Shown: positions 52,469 to 63,448 of the stretch, piece by piece
Layout of the letters: every line of letters begins with the position of its first letter
Position numbering within the stretch: position 1 is the stretch's first letter
Origin: Burkholderia sp. Bp8963
Lineage (GTDB): Bacteria; Pseudomonadota; Gammaproteobacteria; Burkholderiales; Burkholderiaceae
Length of the DNA stretch: 64,000 nucleotides
Direction: 5' to 3'
Assembly (NCBI RefSeq): GCF_003854275.1
Contig: NZ_QTQP01000005.1
Location: 124,001-188,000, forward strand
Notes under the pieces: model-generated
What the model was told of the DNA's origin: nothing
The model's database searches: none
Seen by the model: the letters and a program-made list of their open reading frames with translations, nothing else
Translations under genes and position numbers: made by a program

Positions 52469-55400
52469 ATGCCCATTCACGTTGCGCTGCATCACACCAC
52501 CCGTTACCGCTACGACCGGCTTGTCAATCTCGGTCCGCAGATCGTGCGGCTGCGCCCCGCGCCGCACTGCCGGACGCCGATCGTCGCGTATTCGATGACC
52601 GTCCGGCCCGCGCAGCACTTCGTCAACTGGCAGCAGGATCCGTTCGCGAACTACCTCGCGCGGCTCGTGTTTCCGGAGCGCACGCGCGAATTCGAGATCA
52701 CGGTCGATCTCGTCGCCGAGATGTCGGTCTACAACCCGTTCGACTTCTTTCTCGAGAGCAGCGCCGAGCAGTACCCGTTCCAGTACGACGACGCGTTGCG
52801 CACCGAGCTCGCGCCGTATCTCGCGTGCGATCCGCAGACGAGCGCGGCGCCCGTGTTCCGTGCGTATCTCGATGGCGTCGACCGCACGCCGGCCGGCACG
52901 GTGAACTTCCTCGTCGCGCTGAACCAGCAGTTGCAGCGCGACATCCGTTACCTCGTGCGGATGGAGCCGGGCGTGCAGACGCCCGAGCAGACGCTCGAAC
53001 TCGCGTCCGGCTCGTGCCGCGACAGCGGCTGGCTGCTCGTGCAGCTGTGCCGGCACCTGGGGATCGCCGCGCGTTTCGTGTCGGGCTACCTGATTCAGCT
53101 CGCGCCGGACGTGAAATCGCTCGACGGCCCGAGCGGCACGACGGTCGACTTCACCGACCTGCATGCGTGGTGCGAGGTCTATCTGCCGGGCGCGGGCTGG
53201 ATCGGCTTCGACCCGACGTCGGGCCTGCTTGCCGGCGAAGGGCACATCCCGCTCGCGTGCACGCCGCAGCCGACCAGCGCGGCGCCGGTCGAGGGGCTGA
53301 TCGACGAGTGCGAGGTCGCGTTCGAGCACGAGATGGCGGTCACGCGCGTGTACGAATCGCCGCGCGTGACGAAGCCGTACACCGACGCGCAATGGGGCGC
53401 GGTGCGCGCGCTCGGCGCGCAGGTCGATGCGGAACTGGCGGCCGGCGACGTGCGGCTCACGCAGGGCGGCGAGCCGACCTTCGTGTCGATCGACGACCGC
53501 GACGGCGCCGAATGGAACACCGACGCGCTCGGGCCGACCAAGCGCGGCTATGCGACCGAGCTCGTGCAGCGGCTGCGCGCCGAGTACGGCGAGGGCGGCT
53601 TCCTGCATTTCGGGCAGGGCAAGTGGTATCCGGGCGAGCAACTGCCGCGCTGGGCGCTGTCGATCTTCTGGCGCGCGGACGGCCAGCCGGTCTGGCACGA
53701 TCCGGCGCTGTTCGCGGACGAGCGCGAGCCGTCTGCGCAGTCGACCGACGACGCGAAACGCTTCATCGATGCGCTGGCCGCGCGCCTGAACCTGAGCGGC
53801 GAGCATATCCGGCCCGGTTACGAAGACGTGTGGTACTACCTGTGGCGCGAGCGCCGGCTGCCGGTCAACGTCGATCCGTTCGACTCGCGGCTCGACGACG
53901 AGCTGGAGCGCGCGCGGCTGCGCAAGGTGTTCGAGCAGAAGCTCGACAGCGTGGTCGGCTACGTGCTGCCGCTCAAGCGCGCGGACGAGGCGCCAGGCCT
54001 CGAAGGCCCGCGCTGGCAGACGGGCCCGTGGTTCTTCCGCGACGAGCGGATGTACCTGATGCCCGGCGATTCGCCGATGGGCTATCGGCTGCCGCTCGAT
54101 TCGCTGCCGTGGGCGAGCCGCGGCGACTATCCGTACCTGGTCGAGCGCGACCCGTTCGCGCCGCGCGAGCCGTTGCCGGGCGCCGACGCCTTCCGCGCGC
54201 GCTACGTCGCGGCGGGCGATGCGCCGCGCTATCTGGCCGGCGTGCACCGCGAGGCGCCCGCGCAGACGATGATGCAGTGGCGCGACGACGGGACGGCCGG
54301 AGACGGCCGCGCGCAGCGGGACGCGAGCCGGCATCCGGAGCGCTTCGAGTCGGCCGCGTGGATCACGCGCACCGCGCTGTGCGTCGAGGTGCGCAACGGC
54401 ATCCTCTATGTGTTCATGCCGCCGCTCGCCGCGCTGGAGGACTATCTCGACCTGCTGAACGCGATCGAGCTGACCGCTGGCGCGCTTGGCGTGAAGCTCG
54501 TGCTCGAAGGCTACCCTCCGCCGCGCGACGCGCGCCTGAAGCTGCTGCAGGTGACGCCGGACCCGGGCGTGATCGAGGTCAACATCCACCCGGCGCACGA
54601 TTTCGACGAGCTCGTCGGCCATACCGAGTTCCTGTACGACGCCGCGTGGCAGTCGCGGCTCAGCAGCGAGAAGTTCATGGTCGACGGCCGCCACGTCGGC
54701 ACGGGCGGCGGCAACCACTTCGTGCTCGGCGGCGCGACGCCGGCCGACAGCCCGTTCCTGCGGCGCCCGGACCTGCTCGCGAGCCTGATCGCTTACTGGC
54801 ACAACCATCCGTCGCTGTCGTACCTGTTCTCGGGGCTGTTCATCGGCCCGACGAGCCAGGCGCCGCGTGTCGACGAGGCGCGCAACGACCAGGTGTACGA
54901 ACTGGACATCGCGTTCGCGGAGATCCAGCGCAACAAGCTCCTGTATGGGCAGGACATGCCGCCGTGGCTCGTCGACCGCGTGCTGCGCAACCTGCTGATC
55001 GACGTGAGCGGCAACACGCACCGCAGCGAGTTCTGCATCGACAAGCTGTATTCGCCCGATTCGGCGACGGGCCGCCTCGGGCTGCTCGAACTGCGCGCGT
55101 TCGAGATGCCGCCGCATGCGCGGATGAGCGTGGTCCAGCAATTGCTGCTGCGCGCGCTGATCGCGCGCTTCTGGGCGCTGCCGTACACGACGCCGCTCAC
55201 GCGCTGGGGCACCGCGCTGCACGACCGCTTCATGCTGCCGACGTTCCTGAAGATGGACTTCGACGACGTGCTGACCGAGCTGCGCGATGCGGGCTTCGCT
55301 TTCGATCCGGCCTGGTTCGCGCCGCACTTCGAGTTCCGCTTCCCGCAGTTCGGGCAGATCGCGGTGAACGGGATGCAGCTCACGCTGCGCGGCGCGCTGG

Positions 55401-55879
55401 AGCCGTGGCACGTGATGGGCGAGGAGGGCGCGAGCGGCAGCACGGTGCGCTATGTCGATTCGTCGCTCGAGCGCCTCGAGGTGCGCGTGACCGGCCTGAA
55501 CGACAACCGCCACGTCGTGACCGTCAACGGCCGCGCGCTGCCGCTGCAGCCGACCGGCACCGCCGGCGAATACGTCGCGGGCGTGCGCTACAAGGCGTGG
55601 TCGCCGCCGTCCGCGCTGCATCCGACGATCGGCGTGCAGGCGCCGCTGACGTTCGACATCGTCGATACGTGGATGCAGCGCTCGCTCGGAGGCTGCCGGT
55701 ATCACGTCGCGCATCCGGGCGGGCGCAACTATGCGACCTTCCCGGTCAACGCGTACGAGGCCGAGAGCCGGCGGCTCGCGCGCTTCGTCGCGATGGGGCA
55801 TACGCCGGGCCGGATGGATGTCGCGGCGGCCGCGCCGAGCCGCGAGTTTCCGTTCACGCTGGACCTGCGGCGGCCCTGA
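52469..55879 (+). CDS. Large transglutaminase/DUF2126 protein
   Basis: 1136 residues. The first ~300 are an N-terminal beta domain plus an intact transglutaminase core: Cys183 in LASGSCRDSGWLL, His232 in LHAWCEVY, Asp248 in IGFDPTSG. The rest is the DUF2126 region, with LTQGGEPTFVSIDDRDG, HFGQGKWYPGEQLPRWAL, EVNIHPAHDFDELV and GTGGGNHFVLGG; the last two look like a second ligase-type catalytic site. Predicted cytosolic. 81 bp after the previous gene. Within the cluster it is the only member combining both activities. Confidence 0.93.
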   Translation: MPIHVALHHTTRYRYDRLVNLGPQIVRLRPAPHCRTPIVAYSMTVRPAQHFVNWQQDPFANYLARLVFPERTREFEITVDLVAEMSVYNPFDFFLESSAEQYPFQYDDALRTELAPYLACDPQTSAAPVFRAYLDGVDRTPAGTVNFLVALNQQLQRDIRYLVRMEPGVQTPEQTLELASGSCRDSGWLLVQLCRHLGIAARFVSGYLIQLAPDVKSLDGPSGTTVDFTDLHAWCEVYLPGAGWIGFDPTSGLLAGEGHIPLACTPQPTSAAPVEGLIDECEVAFEHEMAVTRVYESPRVTKPYTDAQWGAVRALGAQVDAELAAGDVRLTQGGEPTFVSIDDRDGAEWNTDALGPTKRGYATELVQRLRAEYGEGGFLHFGQGKWYPGEQLPRWALSIFWRADGQPVWHDPALFADEREPSAQSTDDAKRFIDALAARLNLSGEHIRPGYEDVWYYLWRERRLPVNVDPFDSRLDDELERARLRKVFEQKLDSVVGYVLPLKRADEAPGLEGPRWQTGPWFFRDERMYLMPGDSPMGYRLPLDSLPWASRGDYPYLVERDPFAPREPLPGADAFRARYVAAGDAPRYLAGVHREAPAQTMMQWRDDGTAGDGRAQRDASRHPERFESAAWITRTALCVEVRNGILYVFMPPLAALEDYLDLLNAIELTAGALGVKLVLEGYPPPRDARLKLLQVTPDPGVIEVNIHPAHDFDELVGHTEFLYDAAWQSRLSSEKFMVDGRHVGTGGGNHFVLGGATPADSPFLRRPDLLASLIAYWHNHPSLSYLFSGLFIGPTSQAPRVDEARNDQVYELDIAFAEIQRNKLLYGQDMPPWLVDRVLRNLLIDVSGNTHRSEFCIDKLYSPDSATGRLGLLELRAFEMPPHARMSVVQQLLLRALIARFWALPYTTPLTRWGTALHDRFMLPTFLKMDFDDVLTELRDAGFAFDPAWFAPHFEFRFPQFGQIAVNGMQLTLRGALEPWHVMGEEGASGSTVRYVDSSLERLEVRVTGLNDNRHVVTVNGRALPLQPTGTAGEYVAGVRYKAWSPPSALHPTIGVQAPLTFDIVDTWMQRSLGGCRYHVAHPGGRNYATFPVNAYEAESRRLARFVAMGHTPGRMDVAAAAPSREFPFTLDLRRP

Positions 55880-56042
55880 GCGCCGCATGCACGAGGAGGA
55901 ATCGCGATGCGCGGGCGGCGACGATACCAACCCGCCGCGGCCGGAATGTTAGGATGCCGGCTGAATGCGGCCGCCCGCCGCCGCGCGCCCGTCGCGCGGC
56001 GCGCGTGCGTGGCCGATCGCTGATTCACGACGGACCGACACC

Positions 56043-58697
56043 GTGCCGCCCATCCACCCCGACGATCTCGCCGCCGCCGACGCGATGCATACGCTTTTCG
56101 ATACCGGATCGCAGCCGGACGCCGCCGAGCTGGCCGCCGCGCTCGCCGCACCGGCGGCCGCCGGCCGCTACGACGAACTGCGCGGCAGCGCGGCCGGCCT
56201 GCAGGCGCCCGCGCTCGCGCCCGCATGGCGCGATTTCTTCACGGCGATCGGCAGCGACGGCGTCGCCGATCTCGACCGCCGCGCGGACGCGCTGCAGCGG
56301 CGCATGCGCGAGAACGGCCTGTTCTACCAGCTGCACGAGCAGCGCGTCGGCGACGGCGCGACGGGCCCGTGGTCGCTCGACCTGCTGCCGCTGATCGTCA
56401 CGCCGCAGGACTGGGTGGCGATCGAGCGCGGCGTGCTGCAGCGCACGCGGCTCCTGAACGCGATGATGGCGGACCTGTACGGGCCGCAGACGATCCTGCA
56501 GCGCGGGCTGTTGCCGCCCGCGCTCGTCACCGGACATCCGGGCTACCTGCGCGCGATGCGCGGCGCGCGGGTGCCGGGCGATACGTGGCTCCATGTCGTC
56601 GCCTTCGACCTCGCGCGCGGGCCCGACGGTCAGTGGCGGATCGTCGCGCATCACACGCAGGGTGCGGCGGGGCTCGGCTATCTGCTGGAGAATCGCCTGA
56701 TCGTGTCGCGGCTCTTTCCGCGCGGCTTCCGCGGGCTGCGCGTGCAGCGGCTCGCGGCGAGCTACCGCGCGCTGCTGCAGAGCATGCAGGCGCTGAGCCC
56801 GGCGCGGAAGAACTCGCGGATCGTGCTGCTGACGCCGGGGCCGCACAGCGCAACCTATTTCGAACATGCGTATCTCGCGCGCTACCTCGGCCTCACGCTG
56901 GTTGAAGGCGGCGACCTGACCGCGCGCGACAACCGCGTGTTCCTGAAGACGCTGCGCGGGCTCGAACCCGTGCACGGGATCCTGCGGCGCGTCGACGACG
57001 CGTGGCTCGATCCGCTCGAGCTGCGGCCCGATTCGTTGCTCGGCGTGCCGGGGCTGCTGCAGGCCGTGCGCGCCGGCAACGTGCTGCTCGCGAATGCGCC
57101 GGGCGGTAGCTTCCTCGAATCGCCGGGCGTGCTCGGCTTCCTGCCGCGTCTCGCGGAAAGCCTGCTCGGCGAAACGCTGACGCTGCCGGCCGTGCATTCG
57201 TGGTGGTGCGGCGAGCCGGCTGCGTGCGACGACGCGCTGCCGCAGCTCGCGCGCTGCATCGTCAAGCCGGTGTTTCCGCCGGACGTGCAGGCGGGCGGCG
57301 GGTTCGAGCCGGTGATCGGCGCGCGGCTCACGCAGGCGCAGCTCGCCGCATGGCGCGCGCGGATACTCGCGCAGCCCGAGCACTACACGGTGCAGGCCGA
57401 CCTGCCGCTGTCGCAGGCGCCGACGTGGCCGGGAAGGGGGGAATCGAATGGGCTGGGCCATGGCGGTGCGCGGATCGTGCCGAAACCGCTGCTGATGCGC
57501 GTATTCGCGCTCGCCGACGGCGCCGCGCGCTGGCGCGTGCTGCCGGGCGGGCTGTCGCGGGTCGGCACGCGCGACGCGCTGTTCAACGCGCCGATGCCGC
57601 GTGGCGGCAGCACGATCGACACGTGGGTGATGACGGAAGGCATCGTCGATTCGACGACGCTGCTGCAGACCCGTCTTGGCCCCGACGACCTGACCGCGCA
57701 GCCGCGCGCGATCGCGAGCCGCGCGGCGGAGAACCTGTTCTGGCTCGGCCGCTACACCGAGCGCGCGACCAACCTGATGCGGCTCGCGCGCGCCGCGCTC
57801 GAACGGCTGCGCGGCGAGGACGATGCGGACAGTCCCGCGCATCTGGAGCTGCTCGACACGCTGTGCCGCGACACGGGGCTGATCGCGGCCGATGCGCCGA
57901 GCGCGGTCGATGCGCCGCGCGCGTTCCAGCATGCCCTCGCCGCGTCGCTGACGCGCGGCGCGGATCGCGCGTCAGGCATCGCGGCGTGCCTGTTCGGGAT
58001 GCGCGGCGCGGCGGCTGCGATCCGCGAACGCCTGTCGAGCGATCAATGGCGGCTGATCGACGACGCGACGCAGCTGTTCGCCGACAGCGCCGGCCACCCG
58101 GAAGCGGAAGAGCAGCTCGGCAACGAGGCGCTGCAGCTGCTCGAACGGCTCGGCTTGCTGCTCGGCGCGATCACCGGCGCGCAGACCGACAACATGACGC
58201 GCGACGACGGCTGGCGGCTGCTGTCGATCGGCCGGCAGATCGACCGGCTGGATTTTCTGTGCAGCGTGCTGCGGTTCGCGTTCGACGAAGGCGCGGTGCT
58301 CAAGCAGGACGGCTTCGAGCTGGTGCTCGAACTGTTCGACAGCGCGATCACGTTCCGCTCGCGCTTCCAGCGCGGCTTCGACGTCGCGCCGCTGTTGTCG
58401 CTCGTCGTGCTCGACACCGACAATCCGCGCTCGCTCGCGTGGGTCGTGCAGGCGATGCGCGGGCGCCTGACCAAGGTCGAGCACAGCGAAGGCTACGCGT
58501 TGTCCGAACTGGCCACGGCGATTCCGGACGTGCCCGGCTGGTCACTGCACGAACTGTGCGAAACCGGCGACGACGGCCGCCACGACCTGCTGCTCGACCG
58601 CCTGCTGGCGACCGCGAAGGCCGTGTGGGACCTGTCGAACCGGATCGGCGAACGCTATTTCAGCCACGTGCGCGAGGCGGGCAGGACGTTATGGTGA
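56043..58697 (+). CDS. Fused circularly permuted ATP-grasp / alpha-E protein
   Basis: 884 residues joining the two activities that occur as separate genes at 48980 and 50463. The ATP-grasp part (~1-555) has TGPWSLDLLPLIVTPQDW, LVEGGDLTARDNRVFLKTL, RRVDDAWLDPLELRPDS and a C-terminal permuted lobe. The alpha-E part (~560-884) opens ASRAAENLFWLGRYTERATN. The start is uncertain: the chosen GTG (VPPIHPDDL) has a weak ribosome site, and the frame is open to an ATG at 55965 with a low-complexity leader. The stop overlaps the next start by 7 bp. Confidence 0.9.
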   Translation: MPPIHPDDLAAADAMHTLFDTGSQPDAAELAAALAAPAAAGRYDELRGSAAGLQAPALAPAWRDFFTAIGSDGVADLDRRADALQRRMRENGLFYQLHEQRVGDGATGPWSLDLLPLIVTPQDWVAIERGVLQRTRLLNAMMADLYGPQTILQRGLLPPALVTGHPGYLRAMRGARVPGDTWLHVVAFDLARGPDGQWRIVAHHTQGAAGLGYLLENRLIVSRLFPRGFRGLRVQRLAASYRALLQSMQALSPARKNSRIVLLTPGPHSATYFEHAYLARYLGLTLVEGGDLTARDNRVFLKTLRGLEPVHGILRRVDDAWLDPLELRPDSLLGVPGLLQAVRAGNVLLANAPGGSFLESPGVLGFLPRLAESLLGETLTLPAVHSWWCGEPAACDDALPQLARCIVKPVFPPDVQAGGGFEPVIGARLTQAQLAAWRARILAQPEHYTVQADLPLSQAPTWPGRGESNGLGHGGARIVPKPLLMRVFALADGAARWRVLPGGLSRVGTRDALFNAPMPRGGSTIDTWVMTEGIVDSTTLLQTRLGPDDLTAQPRAIASRAAENLFWLGRYTERATNLMRLARAALERLRGEDDADSPAHLELLDTLCRDTGLIAADAPSAVDAPRAFQHALAASLTRGADRASGIAACLFGMRGAAAAIRERLSSDQWRLIDDATQLFADSAGHPEAEEQLGNEALQLLERLGLLLGAITGAQTDNMTRDDGWRLLSIGRQIDRLDFLCSVLRFAFDEGAVLKQDGFELVLELFDSAITFRSRFQRGFDVAPLLSLVVLDTDNPRSLAWVVQAMRGRLTKVEHSEGYALSELATAIPDVPGWSLHELCETGDDGRHDLLLDRLLATAKAVWDLSNRIGERYFSHVREAGRTLW

Positions 58698-59734
58698 CGA
58701 AGCTCTCGACGACGACGCGGCCCGCTGCAGCGGGCTCGCCTGCGCCGGATGGCGCGGCTTCGGCCGGCGCAGCTTCGGCCGGCGCGCCGCAAGGGCGGTT
58801 GCTGCGCGTCACGCACGATACCGAGTACCGCTACGCCGCGCGGGTCGAATCCGCGCAGCACCAGGCACGGCTGACGCCGCTCGCGACGCCGCGCCAGCAG
58901 GTGCTGTCGTTCGCGCTCGAGATCGACCCCGCTCCCGAGCACGTCGGCACCGAAATCGATGCGTTCGGCAACGCGCGCGCGTCGTTCGCGCTGAACCAGC
59001 CGCACGACGCGCTGCACGTGCGCAGCCGCAGCGTCGTACGGGTGACGCCGCCCGTCTGGTCGGCCGGCGCGCGCGGCGAGCCGCCACCCGCGATCGCCGC
59101 GGCGGACGCCGCGCATGCGAGCGCGTGGGAAGCGGTGCGCGAGCGCTTCCGGTTCCGCGCGGGGGAGCCGTATGACGCGGCGAGCGAATTCGTGTTCTCG
59201 TCGCCGCATGTCGCGTGCGATCCGGCGCTGGCCGCGTACGCGGCGGCCAGCTTCACGCCCGGCCGGCCGCTCGTGCAGGCGGCGTGGGAGCTGATGCGGC
59301 GCATCCACGCGGAATTCGTGTATACGCCGAACAGCACCGACATCACGACCACGGCACTCGATGCGCTGGCGTTGCGCAAGGGTGTCTGCCAGGACTTCGC
59401 GCACGTGATGATCGGCGCATTGCGTTCGCTCGGGCTGGCGGCGCGCTACGTGAGCGGCTATCTGCTGACGCAGCCGCCGCCCGGGCAGCCGCGCCTGATC
59501 GGCGCGGACGCATCGCACGCGTGGGTCGAGGTGTACGACCCGGCGTGGCCGGAGGATGGCGGCTGGCTGCAGCTCGACCCGACCAACGACCGCGCGCCGG
59601 GCGACGACTACGTGATGCTGTCGATCGGGCGCGACTACGCGGATGTCACGCCGCTGCGCGGCGTGATTCGCGGCGGCGGGGCCGATCAGGAGCTGAAGGT
59701 GGGGGTGACGGTCGAGCCGCTGGACGCCGTGTAA
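58691..59734 (+). CDS. Transglutaminase-family cysteine protease
   Basis: 347 residues: a low-complexity N-terminal tail with a duplicated ASAGAASAGA, a beta domain from ~36 (LLRVTHDTEYRYAARVESAQ), and the complete catalytic core: Cys233 in RKGVCQDFAHVMI, His276 in DASHAWVEVY, Asp296 in LQLDPTND. Contrast with the Ser167 paralogue upstream. Translationally coupled to the fusion protein. Last gene of the cluster. Confidence 0.92.
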   Translation: MVTKLSTTTRPAAAGSPAPDGAASAGAASAGAPQGRLLRVTHDTEYRYAARVESAQHQARLTPLATPRQQVLSFALEIDPAPEHVGTEIDAFGNARASFALNQPHDALHVRSRSVVRVTPPVWSAGARGEPPPAIAAADAAHASAWEAVRERFRFRAGEPYDAASEFVFSSPHVACDPALAAYAAASFTPGRPLVQAAWELMRRIHAEFVYTPNSTDITTTALDALALRKGVCQDFAHVMIGALRSLGLAARYVSGYLLTQPPPGQPRLIGADASHAWVEVYDPAWPEDGGWLQLDPTNDRAPGDDYVMLSIGRDYADVTPLRGVIRGGGADQELKVGVTVEPLDAV

Positions 59735-59794
59735 CCCCGTCCGCACATTGCGGCGACGCGCGTCGCGGTGATGTTCCCCGCCCGCGCGTCGCGA

Positions 59795-61064
<1,270 letters not shown>

Positions 61065-62216
61065 ATGAAACATCGCGTGATGCAGCTTACGGGGTTGCGC
61101 GCCGTCGCGGTGGCGATGGTCGTCGTCGGGCATGCCGAGCACGTGGTTCCCGGCGGCTATACGGGCTGGCTCGCGCCGCTGCGCGCGATCGCCGACGGCC
61201 GGCTCGGCGTGCTGATCTTCTTCGTGCTGAGCGGCTTCCTGATCACCAACGTGCTGAAGGCGGAACTGAAGCGCACGGGCGACATCGCGCTGACGGCGTT
61301 CTATGTGCGGCGCGCGTTGCGGATCTGGCCGGCGTGCTACGTCTATCTCGCGGCGGTCGCGATCTTCGCCGCGGCGGGGTGGATCGACGTCGACCGCAAC
61401 CAGTGGCTGTATGCTGCGCTGCACTTGTGGAACTACTCCGCGTGGCTCGGGCTGAACCCCGACAACGCGCTGCATCCCGACGGCGCCTGGTATCTCGGCC
61501 ATTTCTGGTCGCTTGCGCTCGAAGAGCAATTCTACTGGTTCTGGCCGCTGCTGTTCCTTTACCCCGTCCGCCGCTTCGGCACGCGCTGGCTCGCGGCGCT
61601 GATCCTGGTCGTGCCGCTGGTCCGGGCCGGCACCTATTTCGCCGCGCCGGCGCTGCGTGGCCAGCTCGGGATGATGTTCCATACGGGCATCGATCCGATC
61701 CTGATCGGCTGCTTCGCCGCGCTCAACCAGGAGCGGCTGGATGCGTGGATCCGCTCGTGGCCCGGCGAGTCCCGCATCGTGACCGCGATCATCGGCGTGG
61801 TGCTGTTCGTGATGCCGATCGCCGAGTCGAGGCTCGGCGGGTTCTGGAATGCGACTTACGGCGTGACGCTGGAAGCCGCCTTGATCGGCATCGTGATCGT
61901 CGTGCTGAATTTCCGCAGTGAATTCTGGTGTGCGCGATTGCTGCGAATGAAACTGCCGGTATTTATCGGCACGATTTCATTCAGCCTGTATCTGTGGCAA
62001 CAGCCGTTTGCTTATTCGCACCTGCCGATCGCGCATGGTTTTCCGCTCGGTATTTTGTGGGCGCTGACGGCGGCGACGGCCAGTTATTTCCTGATCGAAA
62101 AGCCGTTCCTGCGGTTGAAGGATCGTTATTCGGCGAGCATGGAGCGGTCGCCGAATAACGCGACGCCATTGATGCCGGCGGCGACGGAGTGTCTCGGCGC
62201 GAAAGTGGCCGAGTAG
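61065..62216 (+). CDS. Acyltransferase-3 family membrane protein
   Basis: 383-residue integral inner-membrane protein of the acyltransferase-3/OafA-like family, which O-acetylates (or acylates) surface sugars. The conserved His is in VVVGHAEHVVPGG; FFVLSGFLITNVL, RRALRIWPACYV and HFWSLALEEQFYWFWPLL are family blocks. About ten helices. No C-terminal SGNH domain. The upstream region and start are AT-rich. No polysaccharide cluster is directly adjacent, so the target is unknown. Confidence 0.9.
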   Translation: MKHRVMQLTGLRAVAVAMVVVGHAEHVVPGGYTGWLAPLRAIADGRLGVLIFFVLSGFLITNVLKAELKRTGDIALTAFYVRRALRIWPACYVYLAAVAIFAAAGWIDVDRNQWLYAALHLWNYSAWLGLNPDNALHPDGAWYLGHFWSLALEEQFYWFWPLLFLYPVRRFGTRWLAALILVVPLVRAGTYFAAPALRGQLGMMFHTGIDPILIGCFAALNQERLDAWIRSWPGESRIVTAIIGVVLFVMPIAESRLGGFWNATYGVTLEAALIGIVIVVLNFRSEFWCARLLRMKLPVFIGTISFSLYLWQQPFAYSHLPIAHGFPLGILWALTAATASYFLIEKPFLRLKDRYSASMERSPNNATPLMPAATECLGAKVAE

Positions 62217-62242
62217 GGGGGAACCGGCAGCCGGCATGTGCT

Positions 62243-63448
62243 TCATGCGTCGGGGCCGGGAACCGCCGATCCATCCCGGCTCCGCTCGCCGAATTCGGGC
62301 GTCGGGCGCCTGTTCCCGGGCCGGTAAAGTCCCGGAACCAGCCGCTGCCGGATGCTGCGATTCAACGGCTCCGAATAGAGCCGCGCGATCGACAGGCTCA
62401 ACCCGGCGGAGAGCAGCAGATAGCTGGCCAGCAGTGCCAGCTTCACGTCTCCGGTCACGCTCGACGGCGGGAAGATCGTCCGCAACAGGCCCAGCACGAT
62501 GAGGTGGAACAGATAGAGCTCGTAGCTCAGTCTGCCGAGCCAGCCGAACACCGCAGGCACGCGCGCGCGTCGAAACCCGGACTCCGCCGGACGGTCAGCT
62601 GCGGCCAGCAGCAGGACGGCGGTTCCGATGGCCATCGCGGTGACACCCAGCACATTGCCATCCGCGATCGGCCGATAGAGATAGACGAAGGTCATCGCCG
62701 TTGCCGCAAGCCATTGCAGCAAGGTCCGCGACCGGCCGCGCCACGCGATCCGCTCGGCGAGCAATGCGGTGAAGCAACCCGTCGCGATCGCATCGAAGCA
62801 CGCGAAATATGCATAGAGAAAGCCCCCTTCATCGCCTTGATGGGCGAACCGGTACACGGGACCGACGACGATGATCGCGCACCAGAAGGCAACGAGCCGC
62901 GACTCCCGGCGAAGCGCGACGCAGAGCAGCGGGAACGTCAGGTAGAACACCTCCTCGACCGACAGCGACCACAGCACGCCCAGCGGATAGTTGACCCACC
63001 CGTGCGCGCCGACGAGCACGTTCATCCAGAACGTGACGGATGCGAGATTCACGAGCCAGAAGGACAGCGGCGTGCCCGTCGGTGCATGGTTCTGAAAGAT
63101 CGCAATACCGGCGCGCGCGAGCAGATTGACGGCAACCAGCAGCAGAAGCAGGCACGGGATGATGCGTGCGACGCGCAGGCCATAGAACGCCCGCGCGTCG
63201 ATGTTGCCGAGTCCGGACCAGCGCCGGTTCGCATTCGTCGTGATCAGGTAGCCCGAGATCACGAAGAACATCGTCACCCCGTAGTTGCCGTTCCGGGCGA
63301 CGGCGCGCACGGCTTCCCATCCGAATGCGCTCGCCAGCGACGTGTCGTTCAGGCGGTAGCCGATATTGAAATGGTGAAACAGCACGAGGAGGATCGAGAT
63401 GCCGCGAAGCAGGTCGATCCTCGGGTTGCGGGCGTCGGCGCTCATCAT
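62243..63448 (-). CDS. Acyltransferase-3 family membrane protein
   Basis: 401-residue paralogue-type acyltransferase-3 protein with ten or so helices. Catalytic-region motifs: DLLRGISILLVLFHHFNIGY, MFFVISGYLITTNAN, RVARIIPCLLLLL and GVLWSLSVEEVFYLTFPLL. Convergent with the other acyltransferase gene but only moderately similar to it. The start ATG overlaps the stop of the beta-lactamase gene (ATGATG), so the two are probably cotranscribed, an unexpected pairing. An ATG one codon later is equally possible. Confidence 0.9.
   Translation of the reverse strand: MMSADARNPRIDLLRGISILLVLFHHFNIGYRLNDTSLASAFGWEAVRAVARNGNYGVTMFFVISGYLITTNANRRWSGLGNIDARAFYGLRVARIIPCLLLLLVAVNLLARAGIAIFQNHAPTGTPLSFWLVNLASVTFWMNVLVGAHGWVNYPLGVLWSLSVEEVFYLTFPLLCVALRRESRLVAFWCAIIVVGPVYRFAHQGDEGGFLYAYFACFDAIATGCFTALLAERIAWRGRSRTLLQWLAATAMTFVYLYRPIADGNVLGVTAMAIGTAVLLLAAADRPAESGFRRARVPAVFGWLGRLSYELYLFHLIVLGLLRTIFPPSSVTGDVKLALLASYLLLSAGLSLSIARLYSEPLNRSIRQRLVPGLYRPGNRRPTPEFGERSRDGSAVPGPDA

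Noticed and set aside
51254..55930. A 1558-codon open frame on the minus strand opposite the transglutaminase genes
   Set aside because: Arg/His/Ala-rich shadow created by GC-rich codons of the plus-strand genes; no family motifs and no ribosome site.
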